This document shows, piece by piece, positions 43,773 to 53,684 of a DNA stretch of 55,194 nt (position 1 is the stretch's first letter; every line of letters starts with the position of its first letter). A program made the position numbers and the translations under genes. The DNA is taken from assembly GCA_013151555.1 (NCBI GenBank), contig JAADIA010000018.1, positions 1 to 55,194 on the forward strand. The letters are read 5' to 3'. The notes beneath the pieces were generated by a model. It was not told where the DNA came from and did no database searches. It was given only the letters and a program-made list of their open reading frames with translations. This DNA comes from Nitrospirota bacterium (GTDB taxonomy: Bacteria; NPL-UPA2; JAADIA01).

Positions 43773-45024
43773 TCTTCGCCTCCTTTAAACTATTAAACAT
43801 AGCCTCAAAAGTAGGCCAGGCTTTCAAGATGCTGACGGCCTGCTGCAATTGGTTATCCTGCGCTTCTCTTGTCTTCAAAGAGTTTTGTTCTTCTGCTTTA
43901 TTCTCCTCGCCTTCCTTGTGAGGAAGAGACACATTCTCTTCTTTAACCGTTCTTCTCTTAACAATAATATCCGGGACAATCTTCTCCTCATGGATAGAGC
44001 GTCCCTTGGGAGTAAAATACTTCGCCGTGGTCAACCTCAGAGCTGAACCATCGCCAAGAGGAAGAATCGTCTGAACCGTGGCCTTACCGAAAGTCTTTGT
44101 CCCGATGATTATACCTCTATTCCAGTCCTGGATAGCTCCGGCAACGATTTCAGAGGCACTGGCACTGCCACCATTGACCAACAATACAAGCGGATAGTTA
44201 GGATGAGGTTTCACTCGAGCACGGAAATCACGATTACTTCCGGGCGTTCGTCCCCTGGTATAGACGATCATATCTCCTTTAGGAAGAAACTTATTAGCCA
44301 CTGCCACCGCCATTGTTAAAAGTCCGCCGGGATTGTTCCGCAGATCCAGAATCAGCCCTTTCATCCCCTCCCCTTCCAATTTCTGAAGCGCCGCTTCCAA
44401 TTCCTTTCCTGTACCCTCCCGGAATTCGACGAGACGAATGTAACCGATTCCATCCTCAACTATGTGAGCATTTTTCACGGCAGGCAACTCAATATTTTCC
44501 CGGGTAAGAGTAATCTCAGGAATCAGTTTCCGGTCACGGATCACGGTAATAGTTACCGGAGTACCCTCCGGCCCCCGCAGTTTCTTTACCGCTTCCATAA
44601 GGGTCATATCCTTTGTCGGCTTGCCTTCTATCTTGATAATAATATCCCCGGACTTAATACCCGCTCGAGAGGCCGGAGTATCTTCCAGGGGAGAGATAAC
44701 CGTCAGAAAATTATCTTTTACGGTAACCATCATCCCCAAACCTCCAAAGTGACCCTGGCTCTGTATCTTGAGTTCACCATACAGGTCCGGACTCATAAAC
44801 TGGCTGTGAGGGTCCAGGGAGGCAAGCATCCCTTTCAAAGCCCCATAAATCAGTTTTTGGGCATCCACCTTTTCCACATACTGCTTCTGGACAATATCCA
44901 GGGTATCGGCAAAAAGTTTCAGTTGCTTATAAAGGTCTTTATCACTCTTACCTGAAGCCTGCCCTCCCGAAGACAGAACGACAAATATAATTATGATACC
45001 TGCTAACCACCGATTCAATCTCAT
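43762..45024 (-). CDS. S41-family C-terminal processing protease
   Basis: The 420-residue protein has a signal peptide (to about residue 25), a PDZ domain (about 90-175; GLGMMVTVKDNFLTVISPLE) and a tail-specific protease domain with catalytic Ser in NGGSASASEIVAGAI and Lys in TKTFGKATVQT. It acts in the periplasm on peptidoglycan hydrolases or misfolded proteins. AAAGGAGAG precedes the ATG. The C-terminal tail after about 360 is low-complexity. Confidence 0.94.
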   Translation of the reverse strand: MRLNRWLAGIIIIFVVLSSGGQASGKSDKDLYKQLKLFADTLDIVQKQYVEKVDAQKLIYGALKGMLASLDPHSQFMSPDLYGELKIQSQGHFGGLGMMVTVKDNFLTVISPLEDTPASRAGIKSGDIIIKIEGKPTKDMTLMEAVKKLRGPEGTPVTITVIRDRKLIPEITLTRENIELPAVKNAHIVEDGIGYIRLVEFREGTGKELEAALQKLEGEGMKGLILDLRNNPGGLLTMAVAVANKFLPKGDMIVYTRGRTPGSNRDFRARVKPHPNYPLVLLVNGGSASASEIVAGAIQDWNRGIIIGTKTFGKATVQTILPLGDGSALRLTTAKYFTPKGRSIHEEKIVPDIIVKRRTVKEENVSLPHKEGEENKAEEQNSLKTREAQDNQLQQAVSILKAWPTFEAMFNSLKEAKSGK

Positions 45025-45165
45025 CTTTACTCTCCTTTTCTTCCTACAATATCATAAAGTCTTAAGCAATGTAAAGTTTTTTGAAAACTTATTCCGGTTT
45101 TTCTTTATTAAGCCTAAAATCCCACCAATTAAACATTCTCTTATTTGCCGTTAATGACTCATTTA

Positions 45166-46608
45166 TTACTTCAGCTTACCCAGCTTTTCCTTAAGTAACT
45201 TATTTACCAACTGAGGGTTAGCCTTACCCCGGGTCACTTTCATCACTTGCCCGATAAAAAATCCCAGAGCCTTCTCCTTTCCGCCCTGGAAATCTCTCAC
45301 CGATTGAGGATTCTTCTCAATTATTTCGTCGGCTATCCTACTCACTTCATCCTCATCGCTCATCTGACTCCAACCCTTTTCCTTGACTATCTCCTCAGCC
45401 TCCTTGCCGGTATCAAGCATCTCGGCAAATACATCCTTGGCTATCCGACCGCTGATTGCTCCCTTCTTAATCATATTAAGCATATTTGCGAAATGCGTCG
45501 CCGGTAAGAGACATTCTTCAATATTTATATTCCTCTCTTTCAATCCTCTCAGAAGTTCCCCCATCACCCAATTGCTGACCATCTTCGCCTCCGGAAAAAG
45601 TTTCACCGTATCCTCATAGAAATCCGCTAAATACTTATCGGCAATGAGAACCTGAGCATCATATTCCGGGATTTTGTATTCCCGGGAGAAACGAAGCTTA
45701 CGTTCCCGGGGTAATTCCGGCATTGCTTTTCGAACCCTATCTATCCAATTATCTTTGATTATCAAGGGAGAAAGATCCGGTTCCGGGAAATAACGATAGT
45801 CGTGAGCTTCCTCCTTGCTGCGCATAGTTGAGGTTACTTCCTTTTCTTCATCCCAGAGACGCGTCTCTGCTTTTATATGGCCCCCTTCTTTTAAAACTTC
45901 TCCCTGTCTTCTCATTTCATGCTGGAGAGCCTTGGAGACCATTTTGAAAGAATTCAAGTTTTTCATTTCCACCCGGTTTCCCAGCCGGGATTCTCCCTCT
46001 AACCTTAGAGAAATATTGGCCTCAAAGCGGAGGGAACCTTCTTCCATACAGCAGTCACAAACACCCAGATAGAGCAAAATATCTCTCAGAGAAATCATGA
46101 ATTTCTCTACTTCCTCCAGACTTCTCATATCCGGTTGAGTAACTATCTCTATAAGAGGAATCCCCGCCCGGTTAAGATCCACCAAACTCTCCCCCGCATC
46201 AGCGCCTCCTCCATGAATATTCTTCCCGGCATCTTCTTCCAGGTGAATATTGTCAATACCCACCCGCTTCGTTCCCTTCTCCAGAGGAACATCCAGGTAA
46301 CCTTTGAAAGCAACGGGAAGATAGTTCTGGGATATCTGATAGTTTTTGGGAAGGTCCGGGTAATAATAATTCTTTCGGTCGAATTTGCTGTAAGGAGAAA
46401 CTTGACAATTCAAGGCTAAAGCAACTTTTATGGCATCCTCGACCGCTGCCTCGTTCAAAACAGGAAGCACGCCGGGAAGACCCAGACAGACGGGACAAGT
46501 CTGGGAATTGGGACTGGCTCCGAACTTCGTGCTGCAACCACAAAAAATCTTCGAATTAGTGGACAGCCCCGCATGTACTTCTAATCCTATCACAGTTTCA
46601 TATTGCAT
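45166..46608 (-). CDS. gatB: Aspartyl/glutamyl-tRNA amidotransferase subunit B
   Basis: The 480-residue protein begins MQYETVIGLEVHAGLSTNSK, with the four-cysteine zinc site (FCGCSTKFG...CPVCLG), GIDNIHLEEDAGK and the C-terminal YqeY-like helices. With GatA and GatC it amidates Glu-tRNA-Gln or Asp-tRNA-Asn. I chose ATG 46608 over the TTG just before it. gatA precedes it; gatC is not in the window. Confidence 0.97.
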   Translation of the reverse strand: MQYETVIGLEVHAGLSTNSKIFCGCSTKFGASPNSQTCPVCLGLPGVLPVLNEAAVEDAIKVALALNCQVSPYSKFDRKNYYYPDLPKNYQISQNYLPVAFKGYLDVPLEKGTKRVGIDNIHLEEDAGKNIHGGGADAGESLVDLNRAGIPLIEIVTQPDMRSLEEVEKFMISLRDILLYLGVCDCCMEEGSLRFEANISLRLEGESRLGNRVEMKNLNSFKMVSKALQHEMRRQGEVLKEGGHIKAETRLWDEEKEVTSTMRSKEEAHDYRYFPEPDLSPLIIKDNWIDRVRKAMPELPRERKLRFSREYKIPEYDAQVLIADKYLADFYEDTVKLFPEAKMVSNWVMGELLRGLKERNINIEECLLPATHFANMLNMIKKGAISGRIAKDVFAEMLDTGKEAEEIVKEKGWSQMSDEDEVSRIADEIIEKNPQSVRDFQGGKEKALGFFIGQVMKVTRGKANPQLVNKLLKEKLGKLK

Positions 46609-46629
46609 CAAGATGTCCCAGTAAATTAT

Positions 46630-46820
46630 CGCCCTTCGGACGGACTTTTAACCACGGAAGCACAGAATCACGGAAAAATTTGACTTATTTTTCTTTCTTA
46701 ATTCTAAATTCATTATTCCGTGTTTGCCGTTATTCCGTGTTTCCGTGGTCTTTCTTAAGTCGTTAATTTTTAACCTTTTTATGCTCAACAAGTTGAAAAG
46801 GATATTCCTATACAGTCAAG
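46630..46820. repeat. Dispersed intergenic repeat D, copy 2 (longer)
   Basis: It has AACCACGGAAGCACAGAA at the left and TTCCGTGTTTCCGTGGT at the right, giving complementary ends, and then GTCTTTCTTAAGTCGTTAAT and TATGCTCAA as in copy 1 (6814-6935). It fills the gatA-gatB spacer. A third, looser relative lies at 48343-48476. Confidence 0.7.
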
Positions 46821-46831
46821 CTATTAACTAA

Positions 46832-48304
46832 CTACAGGTTACATTTTCTCTTATGATAGTCCGTATTCTGTTCGTAAGTATAGGCGATCCTGAACAATGT
46901 TTCCTCGGCAAAGGGCTTGGCTATTAGCTGAAGACCGATAGGCAATCCCCCCCCGGTAAAACCACCGGGAATAGCCAGAGCAGGTATTCCTGCCAGGTTA
47001 ACGGATATGGTAAAAATGTCCGAGAGATACATCTGCAAAGGATCATCCATCTTCTCACCGATTTTAAAGGCGGCTGTAGGAGCAGTAGGAGTAAGAAGAC
47101 AATCGAATTCCTCAAAAGCCCGGTCAAAGTCCTGTTTAATAAGCGTCCTAACCTTCTGAGCTCTCAGGTAATAAGCCTCGTAGTAACCCGCGCTTAATCC
47201 GTAAGTACCCAGCATAATTCTTCTTTTCACTTCATCTCCGAAACCCTCTGCTCTTGTCTGTTCGTACATATCTATCGTCGAGTTTCCGGATAGAGATTCC
47301 TGCTTACCAACTCTATATCCATACTGCACTCCATCATAACGAGCTAAGTTAGAGCTGGCCTCAGCCGTAGCAATCAGATAATAAGTAGCCACAGCATACT
47401 CGGTATGAGGCAAGGAAGTCTCTTTTATCTTCGCGCCCAATTTGCTTAAGAGTCGGATAGTCCGTTCTACGGTTTCTCTTACCTCCCTATCTATTCCTTC
47501 CCCAAAATATTCCCGGGGGATCCCTATTTTCAACCCTTTAACATCATTGACCAAAGCCTGCGGATAATCAGGGACTTCTCTATTTACCGAAGTGCTGTCT
47601 TTCCGGTCATGACCACAGAGAGCATTCATCAAGTAAGCAGCATCGGTAACATCTTTGGTAAGCGGACCAATCTGGTCCAATGAAGACGCAAAGGCTACCA
47701 GACCGTATCGGGAAACCAAACCATAGGTAGGCTTCATTCCCACCACTCCGCAGAAAGATGCCGGCTGGCGGATGGAACCACCGGTATCGGAACCGAGAGC
47801 CATAATTGTCTCACCGGCAGCCACAGCAGCTGCTGATCCCCCGCTGGAGCCACCGGGAACAGTAGATAAATCCCAGGGATTATGCGTAATCCCGGAACGA
47901 GAATTCTCCGTAGAAGAACCCATCGCGAACTCGTCCATATTGGTCTTGCCGATGAAAACAGCTCTCTCCTGCCTCAACTTGTCCACAACCGTAGCATCAT
48001 AAGGGGGACGAAAGTTATCAAGAATTTTAGAAGAACAAGTAGTAGCTGCTCCCCTCAGGCACATATTGTCCTTAATTGCTATCGGGATACCAGTGAGAGG
48101 AGCGACTTCCCGGCCTCCGGCAATAGCAGCATCAATCTTTTTTGCTTCCCGGAGAGCCTCTTCCCCCATCACCGACAGGTAAGCATTTACTTTTTCTCCT
48201 ACCGCCTCTATGCGTTCAAGTATGGCCTCTGTAACCTCAAAGACACTGATCTTCTTAGCAACAATTAAATCGTGTATCTCATGAGCAGTAAGCTCGTTCA
48301 GCAT
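46832..48304 (-). CDS. gatA: Aspartyl/glutamyl-tRNA amidotransferase subunit A
   Basis: The 490-residue amidase has the Ser-cisSer-Lys triad region: Lys in IPIAIKDNM and the Ser-rich [15 protein letters not shown] plus [16 protein letters not shown]. It releases ammonia from glutamine for GatB. Three starts are close (GTG 48316, ATG 48307, ATG 48304); AAGGA best suits 48304, where homology ([13 protein letters not shown]) begins. Confidence 0.96.
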   Translation of the reverse strand: MLNELTAHEIHDLIVAKKISVFEVTEAILERIEAVGEKVNAYLSVMGEEALREAKKIDAAIAGGREVAPLTGIPIAIKDNMCLRGAATTCSSKILDNFRPPYDATVVDKLRQERAVFIGKTNMDEFAMGSSTENSRSGITHNPWDLSTVPGGSSGGSAAAVAAGETIMALGSDTGGSIRQPASFCGVVGMKPTYGLVSRYGLVAFASSLDQIGPLTKDVTDAAYLMNALCGHDRKDSTSVNREVPDYPQALVNDVKGLKIGIPREYFGEGIDREVRETVERTIRLLSKLGAKIKETSLPHTEYAVATYYLIATAEASSNLARYDGVQYGYRVGKQESLSGNSTIDMYEQTRAEGFGDEVKRRIMLGTYGLSAGYYEAYYLRAQKVRTLIKQDFDRAFEEFDCLLTPTAPTAAFKIGEKMDDPLQMYLSDIFTISVNLAGIPALAIPGGFTGGGLPIGLQLIAKPFAEETLFRIAYTYEQNTDYHKRKCNL

Positions 48305-48342
48305 CATATCCTTCACCCGTTATCTATATTTCAAGAAAACTT

Positions 48343-48532
48343 CTTCACCGCAGAAACACGGAGAACACAGAGAAATACTTAAAAAATTTATAACAACAGA
48401 TTATTTTTTTAAATTTAAAGAAAAATGTAAGATATTAATTCTTCCGTGTTTCCTTAGTTCCGTGCTTCTGTGGTTGATTTAGTCTAATATTTATCTTGAT
48501 TTTAATTCTTTTCTGTGCTCTCTGTGGTGTTT
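48343..48532. repeat. Intergenic repeat D-like (accgcagaaacacggagaa words)
   Basis: Left words ACCGCAGAAACACGGAGAAC and right words CTTCCGTGTTTCC, TTCCGTGCTTCTGTGGT, CTCTGTGGTG are complementary. Fills the gatA-trpG spacer; no gene seen. Confidence 0.55.
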
Positions 48533-49096
48533 TTACATCTTCAAGAAATTGTCCAGGAGCTTTTTCCCCTCTTCCGTGAGGATGGATTCCGGGTGGAACT
48601 GCACCCCCCAGAGAGGATATTTCCGGTGTTTCAGACCCATTATTTCTTTCTCCTCCGTCTCCGCCGTTATTTTCAGACAGGCAGGAACGCTATCCCGTGC
48701 AAGGATCAAAGAATGATAACGGGTGGCAACAAAAGGATTTTTTAACCCTTGATAAATATCTTTTTTATTATGGTGGATGAGAGAAGTCTTTCCATGCATC
48801 AAGCGTTTAGCCCGAACTATTTTCCCTCCGAAAACATGAGCAAGACATTGATGTCCCAGACAAACTCCCAGGAGAGGAATATCTTTCCCAAAAGTCTTAA
48901 TAACCTCATTAGAAATCCCTGCTTGAGAGGGCGTTCCCGGGCCGGGAGAGATAAGAATTTTTTTTGGCTTCATCTTTCGGATTGTTTGAATATCTATCTT
49001 ATCATTCCGGTGTACGGAAACATCCGCTCCCAACTCTCCCAGGTACTGGACAAGATTATAAGTAAAAGAATCGTAGTTATCAATTACCAGAATCAT
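48533..49096 (-). CDS. Anthranilate / aminodeoxychorismate synthase glutamine amidotransferase subunit
   Basis: The 187-residue class I amidotransferase has Cys in LLGVCLGHQ, the His-Glu pair in FHPESIL, and [20 protein letters not shown] at the start. It supplies ammonia to TrpE or PabB. No other trp or pab gene is nearby, so TrpG and PabA cannot be separated. I chose ATG 49096, which follows GTGGAGTGAGGAAG across the glmS stop; a longer start at 49153 lies inside glmS and has no support. Confidence 0.92.
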   Translation of the reverse strand: MILVIDNYDSFTYNLVQYLGELGADVSVHRNDKIDIQTIRKMKPKKILISPGPGTPSQAGISNEVIKTFGKDIPLLGVCLGHQCLAHVFGGKIVRAKRLMHGKTSLIHHNKKDIYQGLKNPFVATRYHSLILARDSVPACLKITAETEEKEIMGLKHRKYPLWGVQFHPESILTEEGKKLLDNFLKM

Positions 49097-49101
49097 CTTC
49101 C

Positions 49102-50931
49102 TCACTCCACCGTAACGCTCTTGGCTAAATTGCGGGGCTGGTCCACCGAACAACCCCGTTTCACAGCCATATGGTAAGCCAGGAGCTGTAAGGGAACTAC
49201 TGCTAAGATCGGCGTCAGGGGAACAATCGTCCGGGGAATATAGATTACCTCATCTGCTTTCTGCTTAATTTCTTCATCCCCCTCGCTAGCCAGGGCAATC
49301 ACCGTTCCTCTTCGCGCTTTAACCTCCTCGATATTTGACAAAATTTTCTCATACCGGCGGCCTTTGAGAGCAATAACCACCACGGGCATTTTCTTGTCAA
49401 TTAAAGCAATGGGTCCATGTTTCATTTCCGCTGCCGGATATCCCTCAGCATGAATGTAGGAGACTTCTTTCAACTTCAAAGCTCCCTCCAGGGCAATCGG
49501 AAAACCTTTCCCTCGTCCCAGGTAAAGGAAGTTATTATGCCGGTAGAAACGGTCGGCGATGGCTACAATCCTCCGGTCGTCTTCCAACAAAAGCTTCAAC
49601 TTCTCAAGAACTTTCCTCAAAGCAGTAATCATCTTTTTGCAAGCTGTCGGGGAAATAGTCTCCCTCGCCCGGCCTAAAAACAAGGTAAGCATATAGAGCA
49701 CGGTCAATTGGGACGTAAAAGCTTTCGTAGAAGCAACGCCAATCTCCGGACCGGCATGAGTATAAATTACTCCGTCGGATTCACGGGTTATCGAACTGCC
49801 CCTTACATTACATATAGAGATTACTTTTCCCCCGGCACCCCGCGCCTCTTTCACTGCAGCTAAAGTGTCCGCCGTTTCCCCCGACTGGCTGATAGCTATA
49901 ATAAGAGTATGTTTATCGATGATAGGGTTCCGGTATCTGAACTCGGCGGCATATTCTACTTCCACAGGAATACGGGTATATTCTTCCAACATATACTCCG
50001 CCACCAAACCCGCATGCCAGGAAGTACCGCAAGCAATGATAATTATTCTCTTTATAGATTTTACTTCCCGTTTGGATAGCCCAATCTCTTTTAAATAAAT
50101 ATTGGACCCATCCTCAGATATCCGGCCCCAGATGGTTTCTTCAATAGCCCGGGGCTGCTCATAAATTTCTTTCAGCATAAAATGAGGATAGCCTTCTTTC
50201 TCAGCTAATCGAGTATCCCAGGAGATTTCAGTTGCTTTCTTAGCCACCGGTTTATTACCCAGCGTCTTAACCTTCACCCCTTCCCGGCTCAAGATAGCTA
50301 TCTCGCCATTCTCAAGATAGATTACTTTCCTGGTCTCTTTCAGAATTGCCGGAATATCGGAGGCCAAGAAACATTCTCCTTCCTTAAGCCCGATAATCAG
50401 AGGGCTGCCGCTGCGAGCAACTATTATCTTCTCGGAATCCCCTTTCCACATCGCTCCCAGAGCATAAGAACCCTTCACCCGGCGGAGCGCTTTCCGTACG
50501 GCCTCCTCCAGACTGTCGCAAAGATACTTTTCGATAAGATGAGCAATTATCTCTGTATCTGTCTCCGACCTGAACACATGTCCTTCTTTGCCCAACTCTT
50601 CCTTAAGGGAAAGATAATTCTCTATAATCCCATTATGAACAACAACCAAGCTTCCCCGGCAATCAGTATGGGGATGAGCATTTTCCTCCGATGGTCTCCC
50701 ATGCGTTGCCCAGCGAGTATGTCCTAACCCTATCCGGCCTTCAACAGGCTTTTTCTTTAAGACCTTTTCCAATCCCCGGATCTTCCCCTGACAGCGACGG
50801 ACAGTCAGCTTACCTCTATTAAGAGTAGCTATCCCCGCCGAGTCATAACCCCGGTACTCTAATCTCTTGAGCCCTTCCAACAAAATAGGAACGGCTTTTC
50901 TGTCCCCGATATATCCTACGATACCACACAT
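49102..50931 (-). CDS. glmS: Glutamine-fructose-6-phosphate aminotransferase
   Basis: The 609-residue protein has N-terminal nucleophile Cys2 ([11 protein letters not shown]), glutaminase motifs [10 protein letters not shown] and HNGIIENY, two SIS sugar-isomerase domains ([37 protein letters not shown]) and the classic ending [13 protein letters not shown]. It makes glucosamine-6-phosphate for peptidoglycan and LPS. Its ATG shares one base with the kdsD stop (TAATG), so they are coupled. No glmS ribozyme is visible upstream. Confidence 0.98.
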   Translation of the reverse strand: MCGIVGYIGDRKAVPILLEGLKRLEYRGYDSAGIATLNRGKLTVRRCQGKIRGLEKVLKKKPVEGRIGLGHTRWATHGRPSEENAHPHTDCRGSLVVVHNGIIENYLSLKEELGKEGHVFRSETDTEIIAHLIEKYLCDSLEEAVRKALRRVKGSYALGAMWKGDSEKIIVARSGSPLIIGLKEGECFLASDIPAILKETRKVIYLENGEIAILSREGVKVKTLGNKPVAKKATEISWDTRLAEKEGYPHFMLKEIYEQPRAIEETIWGRISEDGSNIYLKEIGLSKREVKSIKRIIIIACGTSWHAGLVAEYMLEEYTRIPVEVEYAAEFRYRNPIIDKHTLIIAISQSGETADTLAAVKEARGAGGKVISICNVRGSSITRESDGVIYTHAGPEIGVASTKAFTSQLTVLYMLTLFLGRARETISPTACKKMITALRKVLEKLKLLLEDDRRIVAIADRFYRHNNFLYLGRGKGFPIALEGALKLKEVSYIHAEGYPAAEMKHGPIALIDKKMPVVVIALKGRRYEKILSNIEEVKARRGTVIALASEGDEEIKQKADEVIYIPRTIVPLTPILAVVPLQLLAYHMAVKRGCSVDQPRNLAKSVTVE

Positions 50932-51521
50932 TATTTTTTTCTCCGCGACTTCTTTCCCAGACTTCCCCCGGGATGGAAACGCGCAAAATCTTTCTTTTTA
51001 AAACCCCGTTTGTCCAGAAGAGTCATAGCCAAAGCATCCCCCATAGCTAAAGAAGCAGTAGTGCTGGCCGTAGGAGCTAACCCTAAAGGACAAGCCTCTT
51101 TTTCCACACTCACATCTAAAATAATATGGCTATCTTTAGCTAAGGTAGAGTCCGCTTTCCCGGTAAGGACAATCACCTTGGCCCCGATTTCTTTAATAAA
51201 AGGAAGAAGTTCTTTTATTTCAGCAGTCTCCCCACTATTGGAGATAGCTAAGACGACATCATCTCCGGTAACCATTCCCAGATCACCGTGCCGGCCCTCA
51301 ACAGGGTGAAGGAATAAAGACGGCGTTCCCGTACTGGCCAGAGTGGCGGCTATCTTCCTACCGATGTGACCGGATTTTCCTATTCCGGTAACCACCACCC
51401 TTCCCTTGCTTTTCAAGATCATCTCCACCGCCAGGGAAAAGCTTTCCCCAATCCTGTCTATCAGCGCCTCTATCGCTTCCGCTTCTATTCGGAGAACCTC
51501 TTTAGCTCGTTCGATGATCAC
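50931..51521 (-). CDS. kdsD: Arabinose-5-phosphate isomerase, CBS-less short form
   Basis: The 196-residue protein is a single SIS domain with GIGKSGHIGRKIAATLASTG, HPVEGRHGDLGM, SNSGETAEIKEL and the KdsD tail CPLGLAPTAST...FARFHPGGSLGKK. It converts ribulose-5-phosphate to arabinose-5-phosphate for KDO. Canonical E. coli KdsD is about 328 residues with two CBS domains; they are absent here, as in some shorter homologs. It starts with GTG, with GGAGG 8 bases upstream. It marks an LPS-type outer membrane. Confidence 0.9.
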   Translation of the reverse strand: MIIERAKEVLRIEAEAIEALIDRIGESFSLAVEMILKSKGRVVVTGIGKSGHIGRKIAATLASTGTPSLFLHPVEGRHGDLGMVTGDDVVLAISNSGETAEIKELLPFIKEIGAKVIVLTGKADSTLAKDSHIILDVSVEKEACPLGLAPTASTTASLAMGDALAMTLLDKRGFKKKDFARFHPGGSLGKKSRRKK

Positions 51522-51552
51522 TTAAGAAACCTCCCTAAAAAGACCCGCAATT

Positions 51553-51615
51553 CAGACTTTAGACTTCAGACAAAACCAAAAAAATCTTTTAGACTATGGT
51601 TCATAGTCTAAAGTC
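51553..51615. repeat. Intergenic word repeat C, copy 2, with 10-bp perfect hairpin
   Basis: GACTTTAGAC (51555-51564) and GTCTAAAGTC (51606-51615) are perfectly complementary. The right arm abuts the stop codon of the DHDPS-family gene. Same words as 12076-12175. Confidence 0.65.
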
Positions 51616-52575
51616 CTACTTGATAAGACCATACTCGGTGAGGAGATGAATAATCTTTCTTTCCTCCTCATCAGAAATAGAGGCTGTTCCCTCAACCACC
51701 CGCTTACTTTTAATAATTCCCATACATTTTAAAGCCGTCTTGATTATAGCCGCCGGATTAGAACGATAAGCAAAATGAAAAAGTTTTAACTTCTCTCCCG
51801 TTTCCCATAAATGGCGACAGTAACCAGGATCCTCCTTCCGGGAATCATGAGGGTTCAAAGAAGAATCAACTATTTCTCTCCAATCCTTAGGCAGAATATT
51901 CACTCCCGCAGAAATAATCCCTCCCGGGCCGGGGCTATTCAAGAAGTTAAGTTCATTCCCGTCATAAAAGATAAAACTCTTCCTCTCCCGAACAGCTCTT
52001 AGATAATTAAGGCTTCTCCTCATCTCTCCACTATGTTTTAATCCCGCTATCTGTGCATTCTCGGACAGCTTTTTCAAAACATTTGTCCTGATATTTCTCC
52101 TCCGGAGATGACCCTTAAGACGGTTGATCAGATAAGGATTATTATAGAGGACAAAAGGGAGTTTCGTCAATTTCCCTAATTCCCGATAATGATAAGGAAG
52201 ACCTCGATTACTGTGGTACCAGAGAGGACAATCGAAGAGGAAAATTTTTCCGGAATAGTTTAACTCGTTCCTTATCTTTTCCAGAAAAACGATGTTCTCC
52301 GCCGTCTCTTCATAACTATTTCCGGTAATCCCTAAAAACAGAGGAACCCTCCCCCTGATTATCTCTAAAGATATCCTTATAAGTTCAAGTTTCTTCTCAT
52401 TCGGGAGAAGAAATCCCTCTCCGGTATAACTAACCCCGGCAAGAAAACCTTCGACATCGTTCCGGGTATAATTTATAAGATTTTCCAGACTCCGGGCATC
52501 GATCTTCCCTTTATCATTGAAAGGAGTTATCAAAACTCCAATTAATCCTTTCGGAGGTGAGTTAATCATATCCAT
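51616..52575 (-). CDS. Dihydrodipicolinate synthase / N-acetylneuraminate lyase family protein
   Basis: A 319-residue class I aldolase TIM barrel. Landmarks are LIGVLITPFNDKGKID, a GVSYTGEGFLL loop in place of GTTGE, Tyr in VLYNNPYLI and the Schiff-base Lys in IAGLKHSGEM. Substitution in the pyruvate-side loop and extra residues around 150-165 (LKGHLRRRNIRTN) suggest it is not DapA but another family member. Its substrate is unknown. It is divergent from thi4. Confidence 0.85.
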   Translation of the reverse strand: MDMINSPPKGLIGVLITPFNDKGKIDARSLENLINYTRNDVEGFLAGVSYTGEGFLLPNEKKLELIRISLEIIRGRVPLFLGITGNSYEETAENIVFLEKIRNELNYSGKIFLFDCPLWYHSNRGLPYHYRELGKLTKLPFVLYNNPYLINRLKGHLRRRNIRTNVLKKLSENAQIAGLKHSGEMRRSLNYLRAVRERKSFIFYDGNELNFLNSPGPGGIISAGVNILPKDWREIVDSSLNPHDSRKEDPGYCRHLWETGEKLKLFHFAYRSNPAAIIKTALKCMGIIKSKRVVEGTASISDEEERKIIHLLTEYGLIK

Positions 52576-52753
52576 AGTTTCTGAATACCAATGAGTTACG
52601 CCATAAACTCCAAATCCATATGCTTACCGATTTCTATAGAGGATAGAATATCATAAGTTGCTTGTAAGAACAAGAAAAAAGAAGAATCCTGATCTTAGCA
52701 CCGGCAGAAATCCGCTTGAATCAAATTTTTACCCGATAATTCACAAAAAGGCC

Positions 52754-52782
52754 TTGACCAACGACCCGGTCTCTGATAAGAT
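52754..52782 (+). promoter_or_regulatory. Sigma-70 promoter for thi4
   Basis: TTGACC (52754-52759) and TAAGAT (52777-52782) with a 17-base spacer; start about 52789, leader only about 28 nt, leaving no room for a TPP riboswitch. Confidence 0.65.
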
Positions 52783-52816
52783 ACCCCCTGGACAAAAAGA
52801 AAGGAGACAAATAGAG

Positions 52817-53605
52817 ATGGTTGAAAATATTTTTAGTGCCGTAGGCGAGAAAGAGGTTACTCGAGCTATTGTCAGTGAGTTTGCTAAGCAGTTCCAGGAA
52901 TATGTGGAGAGCGATTGCCTCATCATTGGAGCCGGGCCAAGTGGTCTTATGGCCGGCCGGGACTTAGCCAAGCAAGGGGTTAAAGTCCTCATCGTGGAGA
53001 GGAACAACTATTTGGGGGGCGGTTTCTGGATCGGGGGTTACCTGATGAATAAGGTGACGGTAAGAGCACCCGGGCAGGAAATCCTCTCAGAGTTAGGAAT
53101 ACCTTTCACTGAATTCTCTAAAGGGTTATACGTAACCGATGGCCCGCATGCCTGTTCCAAACTTATTGCGGCTGCTTGCGACGCTGGAGTAAAGTTTGCC
53201 AATATGACGATATTTGACGATGTCGTCCTGAGAGAAGAAAACCGGGTGGCCGGTGTAGTTATCAACTGGACACCGATAAAGGCTCTTCCCCGGGAAATCA
53301 CTTGCGTTGACCCCGTGGCCCTGGAAACCAAAGTAGTCGTCGATGCTACCGGGCACGATGCCTGTGTAGTCAAAAAAATGGAAGAGAGAGGACTGGTTAA
53401 AACTCAGGGATTTGGAGCCATGTGGGTAGAAAAATCAGAGGACCTTTTGGTAGAACATACCGGTGAAGTTCATCCCGGCCTGATTGCCACTGGCATGTCC
53501 GTAGCTACTACCTACGGACTTCCCCGTATGGGTCCCACTTTCGGAGGCATGCTCCTGTCCGGGAGAAGAGGCGCCGAGATTATCAAGAAAACCCTGGAGA
53601 GATAA
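52817..53605 (+). CDS. thi4: Thiamine thiazole synthase (Thi4 family) with active-site cysteine
   Basis: The 262-residue protein has the dinucleotide-binding [22 protein letters not shown] (Cys-Leu-Ile; about 33-54), [33 protein letters not shown] and the C-terminal [20 protein letters not shown]. Thi4 makes the thiazole of thiamine from NAD and glycine. Cys163 in ITCVDP lines up with the sulfur-donor Cys205 of yeast Thi4, where many anaerobic archaeal Thi4s have His. I chose ATG 52817 with AAAGGAGAC upstream, where homology begins, over a TTG at 52658. Confidence 0.92.
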   Translation: MVENIFSAVGEKEVTRAIVSEFAKQFQEYVESDCLIIGAGPSGLMAGRDLAKQGVKVLIVERNNYLGGGFWIGGYLMNKVTVRAPGQEILSELGIPFTEFSKGLYVTDGPHACSKLIAAACDAGVKFANMTIFDDVVLREENRVAGVVINWTPIKALPREITCVDPVALETKVVVDATGHDACVVKKMEERGLVKTQGFGAMWVEKSEDLLVEHTGEVHPGLIATGMSVATTYGLPRMGPTFGGMLLSGRRGAEIIKKTLER

Positions 53606-53684
53606 AAGCATTAAAAGGCAATTGACCTGCTTGAGAACTTTCCGGGGATAAAAGGATAGCTGATTTCAATGAGGAGGACGGGCC

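Noticed and set aside
44155-44180. Second sigma-54-like site (TGGCACTGCC) in the CtpA gene
   Set aside because: It lacks TTGC at the correct 10-base spacing and lies within coding sequence.
49097-49153. Longer start for the amidotransferase at 49153
   Set aside because: It lies inside glmS in another frame, while the conserved [11 protein letters not shown] start at 49096 has its own ribosome site.
50932-51000. glmS ribozyme or other leader upstream of glmS
   Set aside because: kdsD overlaps the glmS start codon by one base, leaving no leader.
52576-52816. TPP riboswitch ahead of thi4
   Set aside because: I looked for the CTGAGA and ACCUGAUCYGG-like conserved parts and found neither; the likely transcript leader is only about 28 nt.
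52658-52816. N-terminal extension of Thi4 starting at TTG 52658
   Set aside because: The extension is not conserved-looking, contains the probable promoter, and a good ribosome site precedes ATG 52817.
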